NCBI RefSeq assembly: GCF_949628265.1
Contig: NC_088788.1
Location: 9,672,001 to 9,736,000, forward strand
DNA: 64,000 bases
Reading direction: 5' to 3'
Origin: Cloeon dipterum
Taxonomy: Eukaryota > Arthropoda > Insecta > Ephemeroptera > Baetidae
Every line of letters begins with the position of its first letter. Position 1 is the stretch's first letter. Under the pieces are notes generated by a model. That model was not told where the DNA came from and did not search any database. It saw nothing but the letters and a program-made list of their open reading frames with translations. This document shows, piece by piece, positions 1 to 12,436 of the stretch. The position numbers were made by a program, and so were the translations under genes.

Positions 1-39
1 GTCTTCATTTTTTCCTAACGAGATGTATTCTTCTTCCAG

Positions 40-2583
40 CCTCCAAGTGTGCCATGGGGCAAGATGCTGACCTCTCTGCCCGTGTGGGCCATCATCATCA
101 CTCACGCTGCCAGCGTGTTCGGCTACTTCACCGTCGTCAACCAGCTGCCTACCTACATGAAAAATATTCTCGGCTTCAACATCAAGGAGGTGATTAATCG
201 CTGCGTTCTCTGTGATTGTTTGCGTTATGGTCTAAATCCACAATCTCGGTCCTCAGAACGGTTTGCTGTCCAGCTTGCCCTACTTTGGAAAGTACTTCTT
301 CGCCATCACCACCAGCTACATCGCTGACTACCTCCGCAAATCGGGAACACTCAGCACCACCGCCGCCAGGAAACTCTTCACAGGATTTGGTAAATTTCAA
401 TTTCTGATTTTATCCTCGATAAAATCTAATGATTAAAATATTTTTTAACGAAATATGGCAAAGTTCAAAATATAGAGAGCAAATTTTATATTTTTTAAAG
501 ATAATTTCTGATCTTCTTAAATCAAAATTTTGCTTTGCTCACAAATAATCAGTGTTCATAAATTTTGCAATGCACAATAATGCACCACTGTTTTTTTTTG
601 CGTAAAAATCAGCTGGAAAAAAACACCGCATTTTCCGAATTAAACTCCGTAAAGGTCACATTTCGCGCCAAAATATTCATAAATTTTGGAAAATTGCGAC
701 GAAAGTTAAAATTCGCGGTCTTTTTTTGAAATCAGGACTTTTTTTACTGATTTTGTAAAAATCCCTATGGGCATTCATATAAGAATTTTATTTACAATAA
801 AAATTCATGCTTCGGAAAAATGTGCAAAATTGCAGGAAAACAGTTGCGGTTTTCCGGAAAAATGCAGGTTTTTGAAAACCCATTAAATAATAGAAATTTA
901 CCAGCATTTTTATATTTGGTTAAAATGCTTTTTTACCTCAGGTTGCTCATGCCTATTTACGCGGTTTAAAATATTCATATCTTAGCAAAAATTTTTTGTT
1001 CTTAAAATTAATTGAATTCATATTATCTCTTTTCAGCCGTGGGTGTGCCAGGTCTGTTCATGATGTCGCTGGTGTTCTTCGGCTGCGACCGCTTCTGGTC
1101 CGTCTTCTTCTTCACGGCGGCGCTGACCATCAACGGCGCCGTCACCGCTGGCTACCTTGGCAACGGCCTCGACATCGCACCTAATTTCTCTGGCACCATC
1201 TTCGGCCTGGCTAACACCCTGTCCTCCTCTGGTGGCTACATCTCCACCTTCATGGTCGGCGTTTTCACCAATAACAACGTAAGCCAAATAAGATTTATGA
1301 TTTAAAAACTAAAATTATTTAATCTTAATAAGTTGCTATATATTTATTTTTATTGTAAAAAATAATTGAAACATTATTTCTATTCCAATATGTATAACAA
1401 AATATTTTTGTTTTTTAATAATATATATTTCAAGTGCTTCATCAATTTACTTCAGGAATTATTTCAGAATGAAAAATTTTTAATTACCTTCCACATCTCT
1501 GAATCACGTTAATTATATCTATTTTCTAATAATTCTTATGAAATAAGGGTTTTTAAATAAGGAAATAAGTCTCAATATGGAAACTTTGCGTTCAGTTCAT
1601 TGAGGTCATTTTGAACCTAAAACTAAAGGGTTAAAATTGCCTAGAGCATTAATTCTGAGACAAAGAATCAAGATTAATAATTTAAACAAATTTCTTACTC
1701 TTTGAATTACGCAATTTTAAGCCATTTTGACCTCATTTAAACCGTCCAAATCGTCTGGAAGTCTAAGGAAATATGCATAATTATGTTTCACATGTGAGGA
1801 AAATATTTCTAGATTTTATTTTTGGTCGAATTTTTAACCAGATCGGTTTTCCAGTCTAATTGTGATTATTTTTTTAACCATATTTTTGGGTTTAATCATT
1901 AGATGCATAACTTTCTAAAAAATTTCATTTTTTTTAAATTTCCACAAAAATGTAGGACTTTCACAGAAGGATTGCCATTTAAATTGAAAAAAGTTTAAAT
2001 TTCATTTCTAAATTGTGAGCCAAAATAAGTCTTAAATCATATCTTTTGCAAAATATATTTAATTAAACAAATTTTACAAATTCTACATTATACGTGAAAA
2101 CAAAATAAACTGATATGTATTTAATATAAATTTTATGTTTTCTTTTATTTGGTTATTTTTTTTTTAATGTTTATTTTATTTTTTAATTAAAAACACTATA
2201 AATCATAATTATATACTCCCCAATTTTTGTGTTACATATATTTCCTTAATTAAACACTTAAATTATAACAATTTTAAGAAACTTATGTAAAACCTTTGTG
2301 AGTTCCATATGAATTCACAAATACTTTGAAAAAATATTGAGCTTTTGGTTTCTGATCAAATTTAAATCTAGCAAGAAGTAACCACTTTATATGATTTCTC
2401 CAGCAAACATTCAACCAGTGGAGCAAGGTGTTTGGCGTGCTGGCCGGCACGTACACGACAGGCGCGCTGATGTTCCTGATCTTCGGCTCTGGCGATATGC
2501 AGGAGTGGAATAACCCGAAGAAGGAGACCAAGGAGGACCCCGAGGCGCAGCAGGAGATGCTGCCCGTGCGCACCAAGCACTGA
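40..2583 (+). CDS. SLC17-family anion transporter (sialin / vesicular glutamate transporter-like), C-terminal half
   Basis: Membrane carrier of the major facilitator superfamily, SLC17 branch, which moves organic anions or phosphate across plasma or vesicle membranes. Visible exons are 40-189, 257-389, 1037-1278 and 2404-2583, all with AG/GT borders and matching phases; they give 235 residues ending in a TGA at 2581. The 5' exons lie outside the window. SLC17 features include the start PWGKMLTSLPVWAII, the helix with THAASVFGYFTVVNQLPTYM, the loop LPYFGKYFF, and LSSSGGYISTFMVG with the QTFNQW stretch of the last helices. About six membrane helices are visible, matching the C-terminal half of a 12-helix carrier. 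The tail is acidic and polar (KKETKEDPEAQQEM). The family is clear; the substrate and exact paralogue (sialin, VGLUT or insect inorganic-phosphate-cotransporter type) are not. Confidence 0.9.
555..895. repeat. Degenerate copy of the 50377-50698 element
   Basis: Intron sequence in the SLC17-type gene that matches, in the same order but opposite orientation, several blocks of the CAGGG-ended element at 50377. The CAGGG termini are no longer recognisable, so this is an older or truncated copy. Confidence 0.45.
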
Positions 2584-3411
2584 GCGAGCCCCGAGGAGTC
2601 GTTGGCTCGGCCCGGCCCGGCCGCCTCCGCACGCAGCAGCCAGAGAGAAGCATTTCATCGACGCCCTGTTTGCTTCCTATATACCCACGCCGTAAATCAC
2701 AACAAAAAATATTATTCGAATGCGAATTCAAATCTGTTCCATATTAGTGAGAGAGAAAGAGCACCGAAACAATTATGAGATACATATTCGTGTCAATTGC
2801 CGCAAATTAATTATTCTATCTATACAACTCAAAGTACATAATGAAAAGTGTCTTAAATGTCAAATTCCATGCTTTTTTTGTGCCATTTTTCAGCCGTTTT
2901 CACTCTTAAGAGCACAAAAGCGAGTTTTCGAGCTGCTTTTGCTGAATCATTTTCAACATGGGTTGTGAGAGTGAGTGCAGAACTAGAACGAATGAGAGAG
3001 AGAGAGAGAGCATATATATATTTTGTAGTCCGTAAGTGTATAACTGTTTTCTGCCGACTCTTCAGTGGCAGCAGGTCCGTGTCAATCTTGGCAGCAATAA
3101 TATTCAGGTTTAGAAAACTAGTGAGTGTGTGTCAGTGACGCAGAATTTTAAGCAAAGTGTTGAGATAGAGAATTAAGAAAAGTGTCGGTAGGACGTTTGT
3201 TACCAAAATTAGACACTGTATTTTGAACCGGCTGGCGGGAAGCGCCAAAGTGAGAAATTATCAATTATTGTAATACATACACGCTTCCACCGCGAATTTC
3301 ATATACAATTTAAATCCTTTTGCTTTTTACTCTTTAAGCGACGACGATATGTATTCTGTTATATACGTAAAATCTTCGTTTTGTAGCAGCTGTGAAATAA
3401 AATTAAATAAA
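2584..3411 (+). other. Probable 3' UTR of the SLC17-type gene with poly(A) signals
   Basis: The sequence after the TGA stop at 2581 is non-coding. It carries a short GA run near 2994-3010 and two AATAAA hexamers at 3396-3401 and 3406-3411, followed by an AT-rich T-containing stretch. This fits a UTR of about 830 bases. The extent is inferred from the hexamers only. Confidence 0.5.
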
Positions 3412-4345
3412 AACTTGAAATTTTATGTTTTTGCTCTTTAATTCCTTACACTGTTTGATGATTGATGTTGGCCAAATAGAATTAAAAAATAGTTAAACTG
3501 TGGCCATATAATAGCAACAGCACTTATAAATGTGTTAAAAGAAATCAGCCACGTTCGCTAGTTTTAAGACATTAATTAAAAAAGTGTTCTCTTTTTCATA
3601 GCTGCACTGATGTTATTAATTAAACTAAGTCAACATATTAATCAAAATACAATCATTTCCCAAAGTCAATATTGGTAAAAACTTGACAAATATCTCGAGT
3701 TATGTGGCAGTTTGTTGACAAACCTTTGAAAAAATTGCGCTAAAACAAAGGAACAAATTTTTAACAGTTGCTCGAGATTTCTCATACCCTTCAGTGAATT
3801 GGACTAACAATAAATTCAGAGTAAGGAAACCTCGTATATGATTCTCCAAACAATGAACTCCAAAGGTCGTTTGCCTTTCAAAATTAAATTTATATTCTTT
3901 TACTCAATCTAAAATAATCAATATTCAAGAGGAGTGTAGCTTACAATAAAATTGTTTCGCCAAAAATATTCTTTTCAAATTCACATTCTTTATTTTACAA
4001 AGTTTTTTTTAAATATGATTACAATTTCGAATGACGCTTTATTTTAGAAATTTATTCCGACTGATCTCTTTGAAAAAAATTTAATTTTCACGACGATTTT
4101 GAAATCATTCACACGAATGAGGTAATGAGACTTCTATTCCAGCCTCTTTATTTCAAATTTGTGTCAAAAATGACGATCATGACTTAATTTCTATTTTAAC
4201 ATTATTTTTAAACAGAATAATTAGTTTTAAATCCAAAAGTACTTATTTGTTTACATTCCTTGATTGAAAGTTTTTGTTCATTAATTAGTTTTAATTGTTT
4301 TTTTCATTTTACTACAGTAGAATTTTAAAGATTGCATTGACGACG
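3412..4345. other. Intergenic AT-rich spacer
   Basis: Spacer between the end of the SLC17-type gene and the stop codon of the LRR-like gene on the other strand. It is AT-rich with no long open frame, RNA gene or clear repeat. The right part should include the 3' UTR of the minus-strand gene. Confidence 0.5.
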
Positions 4346-7300
4346 CTAAACCATGCTCATGACCTTAAACTTGAAAAAAGCTTCAGGCCGATATTCCTGC
4401 ATCACATTTCTCAACCGACAACCAGCAACACTCAACTTTTTTTCATTATCGGACCTTACTGGATTGATGATCAAAATAAACGAAACGATATGCCTCAAAA
4501 TGCTGCCGTTTTCAATCATATCGGACACTTTTTGCAACTGCTCCTCGCTCACGTGAAGGGAACACAGAATCACTTTTCTGAGATTTGGTGCCATCAGGAT
4601 GTCGGAGAGACGGACAGGCACGTCATTCCAGCTGGAGAAATGCATAAATATATATAATTTTAAAACTATTTACTAAAATTCCTGATTCAAACCTGCACTC
4701 CACGTCCAAATAGAGCGCGTGAAGGTGTGCAAATTGGGAAAACGACCAGACAGAGTCGTCGACAGGATTGGCGATTTTGGTCATGACGAGCGTTTGCAGT
4801 TTCGGGCAGAGAATTCGAATCATCGAAAAGCGTACGTTCCTCACGTGGTTTGTGGTTCGCGGATTCAGCTCCACGTTCAGCATTTCCAGTTGGTGCCCGT
4901 AGTGTTCCAGGAAAAATTCCAAGGTGGCGAGTGAGGTCAGATTAAAAAACTGCAGTTTTGTCAGCATTGGGAAGCTTAACAGCGGTTTAAAATAAAACTC
5001 CTGAATCGGCGGGCAGTTTACAGGGTCATCCCATTTGATCTGAAAGTGGAACAATATTTAAGGCTATGCTTTTTATATTTCATTTTATTTACATTTAATT
5101 ACGAAGAGGGCTGTGAATTTATGAGTTTTTTGTATAGCCATTTTATTTGGAGATAATAGACAGTTTATTCACGTAATTTGGGCTTTAATTGTCAAACGTT
5201 TTTAGGTTACATGGTTATTCTCATAATTTTTAACTTTCATTTAGAATTTCGTTTGAGTAAAATATATACGTGAACATTTCATTTAGCTACGCATGCAACG
5301 CTTACCAAACATTTATGATTTGATTTAAATTTCTCATTAGTTAATGAAAAGCAGTACTAATATATGTATTCAAAATTCTTGCAACGCAAGCACAAGTGAA
5401 GGTTTGCATAGTAAACTCTCAATTTTTTTCTAAATATAATTGAATTGTCCGACCTGCATTTAATTTATTTAAAAATATTTAATATCATAATTTTAAAAAA
5501 CATAAATAAACAAAAAAATTAACATTGTAAAAATTTGTACACTTCTCAAGTTTTGCTTTTTCTGCAATGCCAAGAAGTGGTGCAAAGAAGCAGTCTCGTT
5601 CGTTGGATTATTCCCGAAAGGTCTGAAGAGTTGCGCAAGTCGAATTTCAAGTACGCTCTTTCTTGGCTGCGGCACTAATTTTTTTAAAAAAAGATTCAAA
5701 CCTAGCTTTTAAATATCAATTTCAAGGCTAACGTTAAAACAATTGTCGCAGTGGCACATTCTTACAAAAATTAATCACGAAAGTGGAGCAATTTTCCAAC
5801 TTACACATCCTTTTCATTCTAAACGGCTGCGTCAAAATTCCATTTTTTCCCACGCGAACGGGCAAAATTGAACTTCTATTCAACAAGAATTAATAAAATG
5901 AGTTGTTCTAAAAAAAATGTTAAATTTAATAAAAAAATATGACAAATTTGTGTTGCATTTCCTTGTTCTCATCCAAGAAGATATTAATATTATAGGGTGA
6001 AAAATTGTGATGGAACCGATTTTCACACACAAAAATATTTTCAGACTGTAAAATGGATAAAAATATAATTCTGAACCTCGAATTAAAAGAAATGGAAAAT
6101 GTTTCACATGAGGAACTAAAAATTGCACTGTGTTTTACGGACTTTAAGAAAGTCCAGATGGTTCTAGACTGTTTTTAGATTATAAATAGTGTTCATATAG
6201 CTTAAAATTGTATGATTCGTGCTCAAAAGATAGCCCCGTGATAATTTAAAGACTAGAAAAATATTCAATAACAAACTTGACAGCCCTTTCAGTAAAATAA
6301 TTCAAAATTTTAGCAGTTTTTACAAACTAAAATTTATCAGATGAAAAAAAAACACTCCCTAAATTTTAATTGAAATTTTTTCCTTTCGAATATAATGCAA
6401 AAGATATCAATTACGTACATTGAGATGTTCGATGTAGGGAAACATTCTAAAATTGTTGCTTGGAATCCGTTTTGTGCTGTCCAAAAGAACAGACACGTTA
6501 TGCAGGCGAGAAATTTCCCTCTGTCGCTGGCAAGCCATCGTCATGTCCGCGAAGCAATGGCGGTCCCCTAATTCCTCCAAATTTGGCCGGTGCTGGACGA
6601 AGAATTGCACCATTGCTTGATGGAATTCGGAGCTGCGATTCTCAATGCTCGGCACTGTCGAGAAATTGAAGACGCGCAAACGCCCCAAGCACATTTTCAA
6701 CAGTTCCAGGAACGACTTTCCTGGGACGTCCTGGAACGGATGCGGATGTTGAGGAGAGACTTTGACTTCTACGTGTTTCAAACACTCCAGGCGCCAACAA
6801 AGGCTCAGTATTTGGTCCAGGCTGAAAGAGTATTTGTTAACTTTCAGCAGGACCAGCTTCTCCATCGTGCAGAGTGTTTCCCACATTTTTTCTTCCAGTT
6901 CAAGAGGACAGAAAAAAGCTTCGAATTTGTTAAATTCAATAGTCAACGTAGAAGTATTCGTTGGCCCCAAATCTAGCACCTGCAAGAAAAGGCTAAAATA
7001 ACAGCGTACACAAATTAAATTATTTTTTTTCTCACCTCATAGACAAAATTTGGCTCTTTTTTGTGTAAATTCGTAATTGGTCCTAGATGAAATTCTTTTA
7101 TCGCATTTTCAGCTGTTAATAGTAGATTTTTCAGCATTGCTTTTGTTTGGTTATACGAAACAGGATTACAATAAAATTTTCGGATAAATGCATAAAAAGC
7201 CTGCTGCGTCGATGACTCATCTGCAAATGCAACAATTTCAAGACTAAAAAAATCCTGCAGGAATTTACACTTGCTTTTGTCTGTTAGAATTTTAAAAGGA

Positions 7301-7362
7301 AATTTTTCGATGGAAACAGTTCCATCAGGTTCACTGGTCAAAAGTTTTGATGTAATTTGCAT
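4346..7362 (-). CDS. Uncharacterised leucine-rich-repeat-like protein
   Basis: Not recognised by name. Minus-strand exons are 7362-7036 (start ATG), 6979-6419, a short tentative one 6163-6129, 5875-5805, 5674-5541, 5039-4693 and 4631-4346 (TAG). All phases agree and the sum is 586 residues. The 6163-6129 exon rests on a weak donor (GTGCAA) and is the least certain part. The protein shows spaced leucine patterns typical of degenerate LRRs, for example FPMLTKLQFFNLTSLATLEFF, CPKLQTLVMTKIAN, APNLRKVILCSLHVSEEQ and NLEELGDRH. No signal peptide, membrane helix or catalytic motif is evident. The first exon is not leucine-patterned, and I cannot see a clear F-box. It resembles the F-box/LRR-like or orphan LRR proteins that expand in arthropod lineages; that parallel is inference. 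Confidence 0.65.
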
Positions 7363-8583
7363 TTCAATCGTTGGAGAATGGGAGCGCTCGGCTCTTGTTC
7401 CTGGTTTGAAATATTATTTGTAGATTGCGAGGAAGTCACCTTCAGCACCTATACAAGTAATGATTTAAATACGTAATAAAATTAATTAAAATATCCACTT
7501 TGCCCTACCTCCACGGTGAACGCAGGTTAATTTTCACTTATATTAGCAAAAATTACCCCGATTCAATTATCGAATTATTGATGATGGCTTTCATAAAAAA
7601 TGAGACAGTTTGGGAGTAATAAATTTTGACTTTTTGCTACGAGGTGTGCTACGAATTGAAGAATGGACGGTATTTTCTCGGTGAGCTCCATTAACAATGC
7701 CGACAATTTATTGAATTTCTTTCCTTGTGGAAGAAGCACATGTCATGCTTCGAGAATAAAGAATTTGTGATCAGATCAAGGTTTAGTCTTGTCGGTCTGT
7801 GCCTTTTTCTAGTGCCCAATTTTATTTTCAAATTAGGTTTTATTGGTTTTGATCATATTATATATTGTCTCATAAAATAGAGCGTACTGGACCTAGAATA
7901 GCCACCATAAAACTGGTCAAGTTAATTAAAAAAATTAACCAGGACGAAGAATTTTTTTAATTTTCATTCGTTTATATACCAGCAATTTAAATAAATCCTA
8001 TGCATGTTCACATTTCCAGACTATTTAATTTATTAAGCCTTTCCTATTGTTTATATTTTATGCATTCTGAATTCAGGAATCAGCCTGCAACGGGGTGTAA
8101 TATTTACGATATTAACCATCATTCCCGAGATTTTCAAGGACTTTCATCGTAATTTTTTTAATTTTTGAATCATGCTCGTTTAATTGAAAAATTTTGATAT
8201 TTTTCAAACTAAAAACCATGATGGGTACATCCAAATAATGTCCCAAAATAATTTCAGGCATTTCAATTTCATATGGAACGAATTTTCATGAATAATTGAC
8301 TTGACATCTAAAGTTATGCAACGTGGTTCACTCTCGAGTCGAGCAAGTTGCATAATGATACATTTTTTCAAGAGATGCAGAGAATCAGTCTCTAAACGTA
8401 CGCAACAGTGCGCATGCGCCAAGCACACATGGGATGCTGTTTATGTTAATTTTTTGAGTTTGTTGTCGTTTATTGTTATTAATATGGGCTTGCCGGCAAT
8501 TGTATAAAAACTTGATGTCATTTCGTATAAATTTGAGAGAGATGGTCTTATATTATTTCTAGTCAGTCAAATAAATTTCAATA
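7363..8583. other. Intergenic region between LRR-like gene and FANCA-like gene
   Basis: AT-rich spacer between divergent starts (7362 minus, 8584 plus). No long open frame. The part near 8500-8570 looks like a core promoter for the FANCA-like gene. A possible upstream non-coding exon of the LRR-like gene near 7370-7500 cannot be verified. Confidence 0.4.
8503..8568 (+). promoter_or_regulatory. Possible core promoter of the FANCA-like gene
   Basis: TATA-like motifs lie at 8503-8509 (TATAAAA) and 8526-8531 (TATAAA). An arthropod-type initiator TCAGT is at 8563-8567. The proposed ATG at 8584 follows 17 bases later. Spacing from the second TATA box to the initiator is about 37 bases, slightly long, so this is a weak call. 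Confidence 0.3.
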
Positions 8584-11500
8584 ATGTTTCTGTCGCAAAA
8601 CATGACACAATCTGGATCCAAAAAGGTATGTATGTATTTTCCGTATTTTCAAAACTTAAATCTTCTTGTGAATTCCTTTCATTAATGTACCAATCTTACA
8701 GCGTCTATTCAGCGAAGCTTTCGGTACAACTCAAAGCAGCGCAAGTCAATGTGCGGAGAACTTCCCAACCAGGTTCAAAAGTCTTCTGCAGGAGCAGCAG
8801 GTTGCCCTGCAGCAGACGAGACAGGACCTTTTGGACCCTGTAAAGAAAAACAGCGTCAAGTCCATGGTTTTCCTTGCCAATCAGCTCGTTTCTAAAGGCT
8901 CGTTGTCCAAAGTTTCCCTTGGCAAGCTGATTAGAAGCTTTGTAAGTTCAAATTTAATTTTTTATTATTTATTATTTGATTTTTCTTGAAATTCAGCGGC
9001 TTCCTTTGGAGCTGGTTTGGATGCTGCATTGTGCTGAACTCCTTCACTGCACCTTGTACCTGGAATCGTCAGTATATTTTGCTAATTTTACTCTTGATAA
9101 AATAAAGAATAAAGTAAATTAAAAAATTCTTTAATTTTAAATAAATGTTATCATATAATTTATTTCCTGTTAGATTGGATGAGGCAAACCTGGCGTCCGT
9201 GGGCGTCCGTCTCGCCAAGTTGGTGCAGGATGGCGCCGTCGTGTCTGTGGACCTGATCAAGAGCTGCGCCGCCTTGGCGCACGGCCCTGAGCCTCCCGCC
9301 AACCTGGCGCCTGTGGTCCGGACGTGCCACGCCCTGCTGGCTCAGGTGGAGCGCCGGCTGCCCTTCGAGGAGGAGGACAGTGCCGAGAAGGGGCCCTGGT
9401 GGCTGGCGCATTTGCAGCAGTCACTCAGTCCGGGCGTCTTTGCCAGGCTAGCCGGAAGCCTGCTCGAGGTGCGGCTGACGTCACCGCCGTTCATCAGCGT
9501 CCACCAGGCCCTCGCCAGGCAGCATGAGTGGAAATACCCTTTGCCTGCCTTCAAAATGGTACTTAGCAATTTTAAACTAAAATATTGAGTACAAAAAGGA
9601 AGTGTTTTTTTTAGCAATTTTATATAATTACAATATTTAAAATTTTGCACCAACTCGTCAAAAATCCCATTAAAATTTTGGCCAAAAGCGTAACGTAACA
9701 AAGGAAATGAAAAGCCGCACCAATAATTCCTGTCTTAAAAGTGGACTTACTTAGACTAAAAAATTATAAAACTCCCATATTTCCCATTCCTTAAAATTCC
9801 CTCTAACAATTGTAAGAGCTGAAATTTGCCAAGAAAAAAGTTAGCATCCCAATCAAGCGACGAATTATGCTATCTCCCAATTGAAAATCAAGATTCTTTC
9901 ACAATTCACCAGTTGCGTTAGCCCTTTATTGTTAGTGTCCAAATCCACTAATAGATTACGCCAGTGGTATGTTTAAATTTTAATTATTTTTGTGGCTCTA
10001 GCTATTGGAGAGTCAGGGTTCGTCGACAAGTGCTCTAAACCTGCTGACCAGAGTGATCAACGAGGCACGCGAAGTGAACTGGAAGTCCGCGCTGATCTGT
10101 GTCTCGTCCTTTGTTTCACTATACTCTGATGCCGACCAGAAGCTCTCAGGTTGGGAATAACTTTTAAATATTTTAATAGAGATGACTGACTCAGTAAAAA
10201 ATTAAAGTTCATAAAAAAATAATGATAACAGATGTGACTAATATATATTTGAAGCTAAAGATCAGCGATAGTAATTATTAATTCACAAAGACAAACTTTA
10301 AAATTATAAATTTTTCTTGTCGATTTAGATTTGGTGCGTGCGTGGTTGAGTCAGGCGCTGGAGCATCAGGAGCCAGAGACGCTTCTTCTGTGCTTCGTGC
10401 TGATTCGGCAGCTGGGCCACGCGAGCCCCACGGCGCCCTACGCCTCCTGGTTCAGAAACACGTTTGGCAGCAAACACAACACGCCGTGCAGGACGCCAGC
10501 TCACTTTTCCTATCTTCTTTCCTTCCTGAACCAACTGGTGCAGCACGAGCCACTCCACTGCCTCAAAACCCACCATGAAATGGTACCAAAATTTATATTT
10601 TTCAAGTATTTTCTTATTATTGAAGTAAACAAGAATCTCTCAGGCAATGTTATTTACTGCTGCTTAAAATCTGTTTTTTACCTAATTTGTTTTTTTAACC
10701 TATTTAATGCTTAATTTTCCATTCAGCCGCCATACGTGCCTGAGAAGCTTAGAAGTGAGCTGTCCGATTGGCGGACGATGCTGTTCACTCGGATAAAAGA
10801 TCTGAGTGACAGCAACCCTGGCGGCATCTTCCCAAGCGAGCAAGGCACCAGAACTCAGGTTCGTTGGGCGCTCTTTTGTTAGAAAAAACGCGTTGAGTTA
10901 CGATTGCTTCTCATAATCAAAAGCAGCAGGTGCAGAGCGACGTGGAAAAGGCGATTGCTCACTTTGAAAGTAGCAAAAAGGTGCACGAGTTGGTGATGAA
11001 GGCTGCGATATGCAGGAAGAAGTACTTTGACTCGAATTTTCTTCCGGCCCTGCTCATTCCAAGGTTTGAAAATTTCTTATTTTTATTTATTTAATGAAGT
11101 CAGTTCTGAATTTTATAAAATAATTGGTACAAAAATTCATTTTTAATGGAGCAATACCAAAAATAGGTGTAAAATAATTAAAAGTGAGAATAAGTGATGA
11201 AATGTCTTTTCCCAAGACAAAAACCTTCAGAAAATCGTTAGGGAAAAGGATTGACCCCATACTTTGCCGCCTAGATTTGCAGCTCTTTTCTGAAGAAAAT
11301 TAAAGAAACCTTTATTTCAAATACAAATTTTAACTTTTTCACTGTAAAGATCGTGAATCCAGTCTCCGGAATGAGTTGAAAAGCCTCTTGATTTTAGGGC
11401 TTTGAATTTTAGACGTTTGTACGCAAGAAAGGAGACAATTTTTGCTGTTTTTAGTCCATATTAGATGATTTATGAGCCGATTTAAACGGGTTTTTGACTC

Positions 11501-12436
11501 TTCATCATCTCTTCAGCTAAATTCATACGTCTCTCTAATAAAATTAACTATTCTGAAAACATTTTTGCTGGAAAAGTGCCATTTTCTAAAAAGAATTTGT
11601 TTGAAGAATGCTCAAACTAACAAATTATATTTTAATTGAGGTCGATTATTGAAGTTATATTATTTTAAAAATATAACGATTTATTCGCTTCCAAATTGCA
11701 CAATTGCAACTAACAATAAGAAAACTCTTTGTGATTTGTTTAACACAAATTAAATTAATTTTTTTTTAATCCTAATTTTTAATTTCTTAACCTTATTTAT
11801 TTGGCCTTTTCAAAATACTTCTCGTGTACCATCTAAACATGAGTTTTTCATGCTGGAAAGATGAGTAAAAATTTAAAATTAATGTCAAGCATTTTCTTCA
11901 CTGAATTTTTAGCATCAAGCTAAATTTTGCATATATGTGGACTAAAAAAGTTTTACTGGAAACCAGATTAAAAATAATTTCGAGCTAGAAAATTCGACCA
12001 AAAAATTGTACGAGAAAAATTTCGGGACGCGAATTATAACAATTATTTACTTTTTCTGGGAACCATAGCCCATTTTAACGGTTGTAGGTTGTATAGGAAG
12101 ATTTAAAGTGGTTTAAATAGCTCAAAATATAATGATTCGTGCTCATTGGATCGAAAAAAAATAATCGTCTAAAATTCATAACCCTATAACCCTGCTTTTG
12201 ACCATTCAAAGCCTTCTAGCCTGCGTAAATTTTAATGAAAAATCAGAATTAAAGAAGTATGACTTTTTCTCACAAGTTGCGTGTGAAATTGACAATATTC
12301 TGGGCGTTGCAGGAGTGGGTGGAGGGCGAACGACGCGCAAACACGCCTCATAGACAGCCTGCTGAAGGTGGGGAAGGTGAGTGTGGGGCAGTTCGAGGCG
12401 TTCCACGCGCTGTGTCTCGAAAGAAAGTACACGTGA
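8584..12436 (+). CDS. FANCA: Fanconi anaemia group A-like protein, short form (N-terminal part only)
   Basis: FANCA is a scaffold subunit of the nuclear Fanconi core complex that promotes FANCD2-FANCI ubiquitination at DNA crosslinks. Exons 8584-8625, 8702-8941, 8997-9067, 9174-9558, 10002-10149, 10329-10582, 10727-10858, 10927-11063 and 12313-12436 join in phase to 510 residues. Recognisable FANCA stretches include PPYVPEKLRSELSDW, QSDVEKAIAHFESS, FLPALLIPR, and the last exon's RLIDSLLKVGKVSVGQF. In human FANCA (about 1455 residues) these lie in order in roughly the 500-620 part of the chain. The frame then stops at TGA 12434, with AATAAA at 12542-12547, so the C-terminal half is absent from this model. 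The intron before the last exon is the longest (11064-12312). Start: first ATG of an exon with a good donor and a promoter-like region just upstream. Family assignment is firm; completeness is uncertain. Confidence 0.82.
9902..9937 (+). repeat. Fragment of an inverted-repeat element end
   Basis: CAATTCACCAGTTGCG followed by a TTAGCCCTTTA-like stretch matches the left end of the element at 18999-19400. Only one end is seen here, in an intron of the FANCA-like gene, so it is a relic or solo end. Confidence 0.45.
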
